A stretch of DNA of 64,000 bases from Amoebophrya sp. A120 (taxonomy: Eukaryota; Sar; Dinophyceae; Syndiniales; Amoebophryaceae): the NCBI GenBank assembly GCA_905178155.1, contig CAJINV010000001.1, positions 15,934,142 to 15,998,141 on the forward strand, in the 5' to 3' direction. Below, in pieces: positions 36,001 through 48,100 of this stretch (the first letter of the stretch is position 1; each line of letters begins with the position of its first letter). The position numbers and the translations under genes were made by a program. Under the pieces are notes generated by a model, which worked only from the letters and a program-made list of their open reading frames with translations, was not told the origin of the DNA and made no database searches.

Positions 36001-39000
36001 TCTCCCCCACTGCTGCTGTCACCGTCTTGTCTGCTCAGTAACCGTGGTGGAGAACTCAACATGACACTCCGACTTTCCGACTCAGGTAGGGCACCACCTG
36101 GCGATGGAGATTCCGATGCCAGGTACTCAGGTCCTGTGTATAATGCAACCGGCTCTTCTCTCCCTTCTCTTCGGCCGGTGTCGCTGTTGTCGGCTCCTCC
36201 ACTCGGAGACCCTCTATCTTCGTCGTCCTCTTCGCCCTCGTCATCTCCGTCCTGCGGCATTGCGTCGTCGGTGTAAAATCTTTCTTCCCCGCTACTGTCG
36301 CTGCCGTCGGCTCCTCTGCTCGGAGACGTCGCATAGCGACGTCGTGGCGGTGTACGAGCCCATCGGCGTTCACCTGCAGATAAGGCTACATCATCTGGGC
36401 TTCTGCCCAGCTGAGCTTCGTGGTGTCTGCGCCGCTGAGCTTCGTGGTGTCTGCGAGCTTCGTGGTAGTCTGGAGCAGTAGACGCAACCTGTGGTGTCTG
36501 CGCAGCATTGCGGCCGGCTGGATGCGCCAGTTCATTAGGAGCAGAAACTGCTTCCGCCCTGTGACGAATTTCTTGCTGGTGGCCGGGAGCCAGTGTGCGA
36601 GCCGCCATGGCTAGGTGTTTAGGCTGAGGTGGTTCTAGCAAACTACTGGTACGTTGCGTCAAGCCAGAGCCATTGCTTCCCGGAGAATCTTCTGCCGCCG
36701 GCTGCGGCACGGGCTCCCCACTGCTCCCTGCAGGTATTCGCTGGCTTGGAGCCGCTGTTGAAGGTGGTCCCATCGCACTTCTGTCACGTTGCGTCGAGCC
36801 TGAGCTTGCGGAAGAATTATTGGTTCCCGAAGAACCCTCTGCCGCCGACTGCGCTGTTCCTCCCACAGCGACAGACGGAGGCTCCTGCTCTTGCTCCGAG
36901 CGCACCTCCGTGTGCCCCCTTTGCGACACACTGCTGTCACCGGCTCCGTCTTCTCCATCAATACTGCTGTCACCGGCTTCTCCGCTCAGAAACCGTGATG
37001 GAGAATTCAACATTACACCCGGACTTTCCGATTCAGGTAAGGCACCACCTGGCGATGGAGATTCCGATGCAAGGTACTCAGTTCCTGTGTGGGGCTGTAA
37101 CTCGCCATCAATATAGTAACCAGGTTGAAGCAAACCACGTTGCGTCGAGCCTGAGCTTGCGGAAGAGGAATTGCTTCCCGGATAATCTTCTGCAGCCGAC
37201 TGCGCTACTCCTCCCACACTGATAGACGGAGGCTCTTGCTCTCGCTCCGAGCGCAATTCCGCAGCAAACTGAGCCGCGGCGTGCCCCTGTGGCGACACAA
37301 ACGCATCCTCACTTCCTGCAGCCAAGGGGCCTTCATTTTGACTTTCTGTATCAAAGGGGACCATAATTCCACCTGCTGCGCCACTCCCGCTGGCGGGAGC
37401 CGCTGCGGCACTGGCTCGACGGCCTCGGCGAGCCGCGGCTCGGTGGCTCGGTCGCAACGGCGGTGCCGGTGGCTCGGTGGTTCCCGTAATCGGTGGAGCG
37501 GCCACATTCGTCGCAAAGGAACCTTCCGTAACAGCCCGGGGCTCGCCGTGCAGGCGTTGAAATGACGGAGGCGTCTCAGGTGCTGGCGCATCCGCATACG
37601 CATTCCAATTTCTGTATGGATTTCTGTATGGCGATGCACGGTATGCAGAGGTCTCGGACCCGGCGACGGTTGTCAAGGGATCAACTGCGTGTGTTGGTGT
37701 GATCGGATCAGCCTCTCGCCGTGGCTGCCCTAACCCCGAGTCATCCCACTCTGCTGGCCAGCCACTCATCTCCGCTGCGCCATCCCGATGGACCAAAGAG
37801 TCGTCAGATGAAGCGCGAGTTGGTGCCGTCAGCGGAACCGATTCCTGAGACGAAGAGAGGCGCCCCGCTTGCGGGGAACTCGTTTGTGGTACGGCTCGCG
37901 ACGAATTAATGTCACCGTCCCCACCACTGTATCCCGAAAAGGGGGGTTGATGTTGTTCCCCCGGGGCATAGAATCCCGAAGTTGCGGTGGCGGACGCAGA
38001 GGACCCCCCAGGAAATTGCTGATTTGACTGAGGGCTAGCTGGGGTCGCGTACGCGCTGCTCTGCACGTAGTTGTTCTGTGCGGGAGGTGAAGATGGAACG
38101 GCTCCCTCGGCGTCCCCGCCGCTGCTAGTTTGCTGGTAGCCCGCCGAAACACCACCTGCCGGATCTCTACTACCGGAATGGGTTTGCCCTTGCTGCGAAG
38201 CGGAGATCATATAAGGGGCTCCGGGATGCGGTGCTACTGTTGGTGTTGGAGCGGCATCTGCACCCCCGGCGTCCCCACCGCTGCTATTTTGCTGCTGGTA
38301 GCCCCCTGCCGAAACACCTCCTGCAGGGTCTCTACCGGGATTGGTCATGGTTTGCCTTTGCGGTGAAGCCGAGAAATAAGGACCTCCAGGTTGCGGTGCT
38401 GCAGAAGCTGCTGGTGCTGGAGCGACATAGTTATTATCTCCTCCCCCATAAAAATTACCAGTGTGGGGGGGCGGCGCAATGCTTTGACTTTGCCCAACTA
38501 AAGCCGCCGCTTGATCGTCGTCTCCTTGCGGAGGTGCAGCTGCCTGAGTCACAGGAGCTGGTCCCTCCCGCTGCGGGGCCACGGGCGGTCGCTGGAGCAC
38601 GGCGTCGAGATTGTGGCCCCACACCTCGTCGTGGCCGTTGGCAACATCCCTCGCCGTGCTGGGCGGCGAGTACTGAAGATGTTCCTCGTAGTACTTCACC
38701 TCCTCCTCGACCACGTGGGTCATCACCTGCTCGATAGCTTCCGCACGCGCGTTCATGTCCACCGGTTGCATGGTCAAGAAGCTGAGCAGCATGGTTACTG
38801 GATCAAGAGCACTTGATGCGTCGTCCCCATTTGAAGATGTTCCGGATGTTGAAAAGTGGTGGACCATTCCCTTGAACAAATCGAACAGTTGTCGAATCTC
38901 CGGCTGCCGCAAAACTGTCATGAATTCCCCCACGGCGTAGTGTCGCTCCGGTCTTTTATTTTTATAGGAACTGCTCGCCTGCTGGTTACTCTGCTGATAG

Positions 39001-39935
39001 AGCTTGTTCCTCCGGCCGCCGTTGTTCCGTGGGGGCGCCCCTTTCTGCTTGCTCCGGTGCGCGGCGGGAAGGAGCCCTTCGTCCGCGAGATACTCCATCA
39101 GACGCTCCACAACGTCCTCTATCTCCCCGCCCTGCTTGATTTCCTCAACAATGAGTTTGCAGAACTGGCTTAAAGTTTTTTGGCTCGTCATGCTGCTTGG
39201 CAATGCGGGAAGCGGCGACGAGGGCGGAGAGCGGTGGGAAGGGGGAAGCCGAGGTGCCTGTCCGGGCGACGTGTTGGGGAAATTGCTATCCAAGAACTCG
39301 AGAATCTTTTGCTGCCCGGCAAGAAGCAACTCTTTCGGGGTGCGATGATGTGATGCTGGCAGCGCGCTAGGGTCGTTGGAGGCACTGGGACCCCCTCCCG
39401 CGAGGTATTGCAGACTCGTCGCTCCGGCCGGGACCAGTCCATTACCACTGGGACGATTGGCAGAGGATCCAGTAGGAGGAATGTTGGTAGCAGCTGCGGC
39501 ATTTCTTGCAACAACGATGTTGGGGCCAGTACCCCTATTTCCGGTGCTGGCTGCGTTCAGCGAAGCTGCGTGCATCGGCTCCTCACCTTGGCTCGGGGTC
39601 AGCAGCGCGGATCCGGGTGTCGGAAATCTAGTTGAAGTAGAAGTAGAAGGAACATCATGGGCAGGGATGGTTGCAGCTGTAGTGCTCAGGCGAAATATTA
39701 TCGCCGGCAGCAACAGCCGCAAGAGGAACAGATGGCTGCTTGTAATTCGCCGAAGAGGACTTCTGTTGGTTTTTCGACCACGATAACATTGGTGGCCAGA
39801 CGAACATTCTGCAGCTCCCTCCGTGATGGTCCTTCCTTTGAATATTAGCTGAGAAATTTTCGTGCAGGCTGGCGCTCGTCGTTCTACTACTGGTAGAAAC
39901 GCTGTTGTTTTCGAAAGCTTATGTCCGGCGTACAT
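33090..39935 (-). CDS. Mucin-like secretory protein with HExxH motif and C-terminal membrane anchor, 2201 aa
   Basis: Exons 39935-33827 and 33586-33090. The intron 33587-33826 is GT-AG (TTCG|GTACTAG ... TTATCAG|GTCC) and joins ...LAPPFF to GPDLRKLVIEKIG in frame. A hydrophobic stretch after about 70 residues (HLFLLRLLLPAIIFRLSTT) may be a signal peptide or anchor. Residues of about 100-1650 are Ser/Pro/Gly/Gln/Thr-rich with internal repeats (TEYLASESPSPGGALPESES, SSASSGSTQR, DPAGGVSAG), consistent with a glycosylated stalk. The C-terminal 350 residues are globular and include AVNHEILHMLLDTKT, an HExxH motif of zinc metallopeptidases, though no third ligand or family is recognised. A membrane helix (MICCVLTGVLLLVAIVLTIV) and a basic coiled tail (RKRQERQKARQKAEEKRQKR) follow. 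It is probably a type I surface or secretory-organelle protein; protease activity is unproven. Confidence 0.75.
36010..36138 (-). repeat. Coding repeat A, copy 1 (partner 36962-37090)
   Basis: About 125 bp closely matching 36962-37090 (shared GCACCACCTGGCGATGGAGA and flanks), 950 bp apart. It encodes the EYLASESPSPGGALPESES-type module of the mucin-like protein. The unit has been duplicated within the gene with only scattered substitutions, so the duplication appears fairly recent. Confidence 0.75.
36784..36910 (-). repeat. Coding repeat B, copy 1 (partner 37137-37260)
   Basis: About 120 bp with the shared string GTTGCGTCGAGCCTGAGCTT and a matching downstream part. It encodes EQEPPSxxVGGxAQSAAE followed by SSASSGSTQR. 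Together with repeat A it forms a larger duplicated A-B block in the stalk of the mucin-like protein. Confidence 0.7.
36962..37090 (-). repeat. Coding repeat A, copy 2
   Basis: Partner of 36010-36138. Both copies keep the frame and the Ser-Pro-Gly-Gly core, so the repeat is maintained as protein sequence. Confidence 0.75.
37137..37260 (-). repeat. Coding repeat B, copy 2
   Basis: Partner of 36784-36910, separated from it by repeat A copy 2. It differs by scattered substitutions and small indels in multiples of three. Confidence 0.7.
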
Positions 39936-42166
39936 TTCGTGTTCTGGCTACTTCGACGACTTCGTCCGAGTGCATGAGGCAGCAGCTGTCCGCGATGCTT
40001 GTCTCCATGCAGCTCGACACGCGAAGCCCGTAGTGACCTACTGCTAGAAGTAGGCAAAGATCTTATAAACCAGGTTAGGTCGTACAGTCGTCATTTCAAG
40101 GTTGCAATACGAGGCTACTTTAAACCAAAACAAAGAACTTTAAACCAAAACAAGGATAGTATCAAAACGTACAAAATTATTACTTAACTATATGCTCGTC
40201 AGATGAGCGGTTCACAGATACAAAAAAAAAAAAATCGTAAAACAATACTACTACGTAGCAGAACATAGGCATAGCATACCCTACAAGCCACTGAAATTGA
40301 ATTCAAGGAGCGAATACTCAACATCGATAACGAACCAATGCTCGGTAAGCCGTTCGGTTCGGTTGTCGGATCATTCCTTTATTTCAGTTTCTTTCTGGCT
40401 TCTCGCATCAAGGTTTAAAGAATTTTCGTAGCTGCAGGGGACACTCGTTTCCAACCGAAACAGGAAACCGATTCCGAACCGATGTGAAGAAACCAAAGTC
40501 AAAGGGAAGTCCGATCTGATTTCGGAACTTTTTATTTTCTTCCACCCAGGATCAACATTCATCAAGTGGAAGGGCTTTGATCCTAGTTGTCGGATACGAC
40601 TTTTTTTCTTCTATTTGCAGCTCCGGTTTCGACGGAACCACAGTGGTGCAACTCACAAAGCCGATCTGTAAAGTACTGATTTGCACTTGACGCACACCAC
40701 GATCAGTGGCTCTTACTTTATTTAGATCTTTTGGTGCAATTATGTTCTGGTGTTCAAATTTGGGAACGGAGAATATTTTTCGCGATCTTTGCGTGGGCTA
40801 CTCCATGCAACGAATATTCGTATCTTCGATTTATTTTTTCCTTCGATCTGAAAACAGCTGCGGCGCTCGTGAGTGTTATTAGACGCTGCACCTGTTTTAC
40901 TTCGAGCACCGAGGAATATGTTTTCATTTTCATTTTCTCACCAGTTGGGGGACCGAAAATAAAAGCAAGACCGATGATTGAACACACAAGCAAATGATTT
41001 GTTGCCTTCGCAAAAGATTATAGCAACTCGCAGTTTACAGCGGTGTCAGACAGAATGGCGTAGAACTGAATATACGTCAGAGAGGAGAAAACATATCTTG
41101 GTCTACTTTATCGCTTTATTACTCTTCTGGGACCAGCGCTTGACAGAGGTGGTGGTCTGGGGAGACCGTGGGACATCTGTGTGTGATCGCAACAGCAGCG
41201 TAAGAATGCAACATATGAAATGTGTTCTGCTTCTGGTAGAAGCTCGGCGGCGCGGTGCAACACGATTTTCTGCTTACCGTGGTATCTATTTGCTTCAAAC
41301 AACGACAAGACGCATGCTGTGCGACTAATATATGAGGCGTGACCGTGCTCGTTATTTGCTGTTGTTACTATTTTGGACCAGGCACGCAATGCTCCGATTG
41401 AAAAGCAAGGCAGCTGTGCCTCAACCTCCGAGAGTCTGCTGCGATACAGAAGTGCGGGACGAAGTATACTGGATGACGTTTTGCAGCTGCATACTAACTA
41501 ACAGTCTCCGAGATACTTTTTTCGTTTTGGGCATGATCGCAGTCGCAGCGAAACTCCGGAGTACATACTGAGTGGCGCGTAGTATTATGATAAAATTTAT
41601 TTTCCTCGAGCAACGGTCGCGGCTAGGTCAAGCGGACGAAATTAATAATGTCATCAATTCTAAGAATAGAAATGGTACGATATTAATTTTCGATGGATAA
41701 AGTAGCTAGTCGGCGGGGATGGAGAGAAAAATATAGCATGTTTAGTGTAACAAATCAAGAAAAAGAAAAAATGCGAAACCTATCGAAAAACACGAATGAA
41801 CGCAATAAGACACAAAGACCTCCTAGAATTGTCGCGACCGAAGCCGCGAAATTCCTTGTTCCTGGCTGTAAACATAAAATAAAAAAACTCGTTTGAAAAA
41901 ATCGTGTAAAGTAAACTCGTAGATAAAAAAAAATTGGATGAAAAAATAGTTCGTGTAATGTAAAGAATTCAAAGCTAAAAAACGCTTGAGAGCTACTGTT
42001 TTTGTTATTGTTTATATTTGTGATTACAAAGAAATTGAAGACGCTACGTAAATGATTTATGCATGATGATTTGAATCCATGTTGTATGAGAAATTTGCAA
42101 TAATATTAGAAAGCAAAAAAAAAGGCACACGGACGGCACCCCCTTTCTTTAGTATGCCCCGTGAGC
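39936..42166. other. 2.2-kb intergenic region, AT-rich in part
   Basis: No frame with domain or splice support on either strand. The stretch 41580-42120 is markedly AT-rich with poly-A runs and loosely repeated AAAAAACTCGT/AAAAAATCGTGT units near 41880-41960. Around 40350-40480 the motifs CGGTTCGGTT and AACCGATTCCGAACC occur in inverted relation and could be the remains of an old hairpin or element. The right end (42120-42166) should contain the 3' UTR of the next gene. Confidence 0.45.
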
Positions 42167-44963
42167 TCAAAACATGGCATCGAGCGCGCGCAGTTTCGCT
42201 TGTTTTCTGTGATCCACCGTGGCGAGCGGTACTGAAGCAGACGCGTGGCTTACTATTACTTCTGCATCGTCCTGTCGTGCGGAGGGGGGCGATAGAAACT
42301 TGATCTGCGGCGCAGCTGCTGCAATGCCGGACGCTGTCCTCCTTCTCGGTTCTCCTGTCGCTCTCGAAGTTCGTGTGAAGGGAAGCAACGGCACTCGTGT
42401 CAGCATAGACGTGAAAAAGGTCCCAAAAAGCGAGGAAGACTTCTTCGACGGCATAGCTGCGAGATTAGAGGACCGACCGGAAGACAAAGGGGAGCCCGAT
42501 GGAGTAGACCACTCGTCGTTCACAAATACGGCTCCTGGGTGCATTGCACTAGTCGTATTCGTCTTCTTCACCGGGCTACTGCCGTTAGACGTGGAAAATT
42601 TTGCGGGGCTGCGATCCTTGCTCTTCCGAGACAAGTCCACGAGCGACATGCGATCCTTCGCGCGCTGCTGCCGCAGCAACTCTTTACGTTCTCGCTCCTC
42701 AAAAATGCTCGAGAAGTCTAGTCGCAGCTTCGTTCTGAAGTCTAGTCTCGTCACGAGGGAAGGTACAACTACCGGTGCTGATGCAGTTTTCGTCTTGGCT
42801 GCGGAAAGGACAGTCTTCTGGTCGACAAGTGCTGGCAAAGGCGTAGCTGACACCCCCGCTGACGCTTTTACCGCGCCGACCTCCTGCTGTTGTTGCTGCG
42901 AGGACACTATCACCTCCGCGACCGATCTGCGTCCGCGCGCACGCGAGCTCGATTGCGGTCGCTTGGAGCTGACGGTAGTCACGGTCGCTTCGCTGGCCTG
43001 GTCCACATCGGTGCTCGCCGCCGCGCTGTCTGCCGTGGTTCTTCTGGTGGTCGTGAAAGAAGACGCGTCTGGCTCGGTGGGGGAAGGCACACTGCCGGGG
43101 AGCAGGTGTCGCTCTAGACGCTGCTGCTGCTGCTGCAACGCTTTTTGGTCTACGGCCTCCGTTTCTATTGCTCTGGACCTGAAGGACGCTGTCCGAACAC
43201 TTTGGTCTTGTTGCGCTCGAGGTCTCTCGCCGCGGGGAGCGTAGAGAACGCGCTCAGAGGACGCCCCAGAAACGACGGAAACAGCATCCGTCTCGTCGAT
43301 CACGCCGCCCGTTTCCATCATTCGCTGCACATACACGTCGTCATGTATTGCCGGAGTTATCAGCTGATTTCGTTGCGCAGCCTGTGAAATTTTCAAAATA
43401 AAAGGTTGATTTTTGGTTTTCAAAAGAACTACTAGTACACATCTTTTATTTTTTTTTCGTTGCAGCAAAAGGAATCATAAATCAGTAGTGATCGATATTG
43501 TCGCGTTCGACAATCTATGAGAATCGGACAGCCTCAAAGACCGAATCCGAAGCAATAACAAGAGTAGGAAACAAGAAAAAAACTTTGAATTTGATCAACT
43601 CGCAATCACGATGTCAATTATGCAAAATCGCTCCTACGAAATACCGATCCTGGACGGTTCCTTGCCGATGCAGAGTTTCGGGCGGTCGTGCTCTCGGAGG
43701 TGGTAGAATTGCGAGCGGATGCTTGCCTGTTTGAAGCGTCCCGCAACGTCGGGTTTAGCACCCGGCCCTTCGTCGCTAGTCTCTTCTGCATTTCGAGTTG
43801 GTGGTGGATCACTTCTTTTCGGCTTGCGATGGTTCGGACGTTTGGCTCTGAACTGCCGGAGGACGCTCCTTTCACTGGTGAGGGAATGTTCTCTCCTGGT
43901 TTTCGGGCCAACAATTCCGGGTCGATCCTATTTGCCGTGGCAACACTGGCCTTCGCCAGTCTGGCGTGTTCGGTGCGCTTTCCCGGAGACGAGAAAAAAC
44001 CCGCTGCAAGGGACACCAAATCCCTACTCACCGCGTAGTTCTCACCAGACGGAGAGGACGCATTGTGGCTACCCTCCTGTAGTCTAGCCGGAGTGGTTGC
44101 CGTTGCGTTGCTACCGTTATACTGTCCTTGTACAGCAGCTTCCTCGCACTCCTCAACCGGAAATAGCTGTACTTCTTCAACTTCCTCCTCTTCGTCAGAA
44201 TCGTTATCATCCCCACTGTAGAACAGAAAGCCGGGCCTTTGTGGACGAGCCTTGGATGAAGAATCCGGGGAAGTCCTTACATCCTCGATCTCCAATGGTT
44301 GCATGCTACTATGCTCGCCCTCGACGGGCTTGCTTGGTTCCTCTTCTTGTTCATCCGTCGCAGGAGGCGACTGGTGCTCTGCACTGCTGGAGGCTGCTGC
44401 ACCAGCCTCGGCGCTAATTGTAGTGGTCGTGGCTCCGTTGTTCCCCGCGGCCCCGTTTGAACTTCTCATTTTCGCCAGAAACGGATTGTCGCTCTTGTCC
44501 TTGTTGGTCTGGAGTATGGATACCACCGCGCCCTCGGGGCTCTGCGGTTCGCCGTTCTCCTCGGAGATAAATTGCCCCCGGGTCATCGCGCGCTTCAGGT
44601 GCTTGTGAAAGTTGGGCTCCCCCGGCTCCAGGACGCTCTGTTCCACCATGCTGATATCGCGCATCAGGTAGCTTCTTTCCTCCTCATCTTCAACACCGTA
44701 GAACATCACAACGCGGATGCAGTGCTGCACCACCGATAAGAACGTCAGCTCGCCATGCACATCCCCGCGAAGATGCAAGAATGCCTTTTCTCTTTCTGTC
44801 AGCTTGTTCGGGTCTGTAGAAAAAAGTTTGGGAATAATTTTGGAGGAACGAAGCGAGGGTTTTGAAGAGTGTACAGAAAGGTGAAGCTAGCTTGGGCGAG
44901 CCACGAGTTGTTCGCTGCAGCGCTTAAAGAACCATCACCTCCTTCCCTTGTTGCATAAAGCAT
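42167..44963 (-). CDS. Disordered Ser/Gln/Thr-rich protein, about 802 aa
   Basis: Exons 43381-42167 and 44813-43645 are joined by a clear GT-AG intron (GGATCG|GTATTT ... ATTTCACAG|GCTGCG; 43382-43644, phase 0). A first mini-exon 44963-44939 (MLYATREG) joined across 44814-44938 (GAG|GTGATG ... CTACAG|ACC) fits the phase but is tentative. The N-terminal 90 residues (DPNKLTEREKAFLHLRGDVH, then LTFLSVVQHCIRVVMFYG) look folded. The rest is disordered: acidic patches (DDNDSDEEEEVEEV), poly-Gln runs (QQQQQ), Ser/Pro-rich segments and a short helix (SIFEERERKELLRQQRAKDR). It has many potential phosphorylation sites. The family is unknown; a scaffold or regulatory role is a guess. It lies downstream of the calcium-channel gene on the same strand, separated by about 150 bp. 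Confidence 0.65.
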
Positions 44964-45116
44964 CTTGTTCCCTCAGATTCATCATTGTTCCAGAACAAAA
45001 AAAAACCTGAACATCTTGGTTGCGCGTGTCCTACTCAAGGAACCGCGGCGCTGTGTTCATGATCTCAGCTAGTAAGTACATCAACTACCCACCCATCTAA
45101 AAAAAAATTCTATCTT

Positions 45117-48100
45117 CTATATAGGTGTTGTACCTTCCCCCGGCTCCTTTCCCTCGACTAGTGTGCGGCACTCGGTGACAAAGTCGGGCACTTTATGCAG
45201 TGATATTTTGAGCCGGAAGTTGGGGTCGTACTTTTTCCAGAGGTCAATCGCCTGATTGACGATTTCCTCCTCCGTTTTCTGCGTGGAGTCTTCGTAGCCC
45301 TCCAAAATGACCGCAACAACTAGGTTGAAAACCACGAAGGTTATCACCATGGTGTAGCTCACCCAGTACAAGTGCGACATGGCCTTGTTCCCGCACCCGA
45401 TAGGGTGCTCAATCAAGCACCGCTCGTTGACCATGTCGTACGCCGCTTTATTGGGCAAACCGAAGTCCGCCACGCACGGGGCCCCGTCGAATTTTCCGAA
45501 CGCGAACGCGCCCCGGCCCAGGTCGTGCATGATCTCGTTCCACGCTTCGCCAGTCATCGCGCGGACCAACGTCATAATCGACCGGTAGAACGAGCGAAAA
45601 TTCCCGCGTTCGTCGTGCGTCGCAGCGAACTGGACCTTTCCGAACAGCTGTATGCCCATTACGGCGAAAAGAAACAGCAGTAAGAAGCAGATGCAGGCCA
45701 CGTTCAAAAGTTTCGGGATCGACAACAGAAACGCCGTGAAGATCTTGTTCAACCCTTTCGCGAACTGCAGCAACCGCAGCAGGCGCGCCACGCGGAACAT
45801 ACGCATGATGGAGAGCAGGGGCCCGAGCTGGATGTCCAACGCGAACTCCAGGACCACCCCGACAATCGTCGATAACACCAGCATGAAGTCGAACACGTTC
45901 CAATAGTCGGAAAAGTAGTACAACCGGTGTGCGAAGAGTTTCATGATAGCTTCAATCACGAAGACCGCGGAGAACACGTAATTCAGCGCGAAGAGCGTGG
46001 AGTCGTACGTGTCCCAGTCGAAGCCCTTCCCCGCAGGGTCGTCGGGGAACACACTCATGGCCATGACGAGCGCGTTCAGCACGATGCAGGTCATGATGAA
46101 CCCCTCAAACCGGTCGTCGTTGACCAGGAAGAACATCTGCCGGCGGCGGAGGCTGTAGGTGTCCAGGTGCTTCAACGACAAGAAGATCTTCCGCGTGTGC
46201 AGCATCTTCTGCGTGTTGATCCACTTCTGCTGTGCGGGCGTGATCAGCAGCGACATGGCGGGGTGTTGCTGCGCCTTCTTCATCTCGGCGAAGGAATCGA
46301 CAATGACACCCACACAGAGGTTCAAAATCAGGAAGCACCCGACCAGCATGAAGAGAACGAAAAACAAAGTCCACACCTCCGCGTAATCGCGTAACGGCTG
46401 CCGGTCAATCCCGCGGGCGTCCACCGCGGAAAGCATGACGTCGACCCAGCCCTCGGTGGTGCTGATTTCTAGCAGCGTGACCACCGCGTCCCCTATGTTG
46501 TCGAAATTTTGGCTGATGCGCGGCATCCACTTGTAGGCCTGCTCGCCCGTGCTCGCGCCCTGTTCGACGCAGAGTGCCGCGTCCTGCGTCATGGCCTGGC
46601 AATTGTCCTCGCAGGCGCACGCGGATTTGCATTCGGTGCGGCAGGCCACGCAGGCCGCGCTGCCCGTGTTGTCTTTGCAGCTGTCGCTGCACTGGCCGAG
46701 CAAGTCGTCCTCGCAGAAATCGATGCACTGCTGCGAAATCTCCTTCTCGCTGCAGTACCGCGCCTTGCAACTGCTGCACGACATCAGATTGTACTCCAGG
46801 GCCGCCTGCCACGCGGGCGGCACCCCCGCGGCGAACTCGGGCTGCCGGACCGGCGCCGCCGCAGTGGACGTGGCGGCCGGGAAGTTGCAGCGATTTGGGA
46901 GATCGGACACCCGCACCCCGTTGTCGTCGAACCGTGTCACGCGTTTCAGTGCGGGGTACGATGCGCAAACGCCCGCGCCCGTCTCCTCGAGCGGACAGTA
47001 CGCTAAGCAGATCGGCACGTCCGGCGCCGGCCGCTGGTACGCCTGCTGTCCGGCGGCGCAACTCGCGCCCGTCTGCTTGATTAACCGCTTGCCCTGGGAG
47101 CAGTTTTCGGCCGCGGTGCAATCGTATTCGCACATCGCTGTGGTGGGCGTGGTCAGGTTGATTTCCATCTGTCGCCTCAGCGTGTAGACGTCCAACCCGC
47201 TGCACTCGTTGAAGGCGCCTTTCAGGTAGTTGATCGCGATCAGACCGATGATCAGGAAGAAGAGCATCATCAGCATCGCCAGCGTCCGCAGCTGCGGCAG
47301 GGACGCGAAGATCGTGTTCACCACGAGCTTCAGATTTGGGTTGCGCGAGATCACGCGCAGGGGGCGGAACGCGCGGAGGATGCGCAGGGTTTTGAAGAAG
47401 GACACGTCGGTATCGGAATCTTCGTCCATGGTGAGGCTGACAAAGTAGAACGCCATGTCAATTAAGGACACCGTGACGACGACGCCGTCCAGCACATTCC
47501 AGCCGCTGCGCCAGTAGGTCCGCCAGCCCATGGCCACATGCTTGATGGCCATCTCCGTGGTGAAGATCACCGTGAAGATGATGTTCATCACGGTGAGCGC
47601 GACCGCGCCGGGGTGCTGCGGGTAGATCAGCGGGTCGTCGAAGGCCATACCCATGCTGGACAGCACGATCATCACCAGAATGAACTGGTCGAACCGCTTG
47701 TGCTCGCAGATGGCGACGCAGATGGGGACCAACCAATGATCGTCCTTCTGCACCATCCGCGTCTCCTTCGCCTCCAGCACCACGGAGCCTCTGCGCAGCA
47801 TCCCGAACTTCTTCTTGTTCTCCTCTGATGGGGCGGAACCGGATGAATCTACCACAGCGGAGGTCTCAGCACCGCCTTCAACATCTCCGGGAGCGGGGGC
47901 TTCTGCGTCTTGCTCTGCTTTATTATCCGCGTCATCTGCCCCCTTTGCCGGGTCCTCTCCACCAAGGTTCGCGAGCTCGAGGCCGGCGCCGGTCGTCGTC
48001 TCGCCCCCAGCACCACTGGGAGTCGTTTTGCTCGCGTACTTCTGCGCTTGTTCCTGGCGCTGCTTCTTCATGTTCGCTTTCAGCTTCTTCAGGTCCGCCC

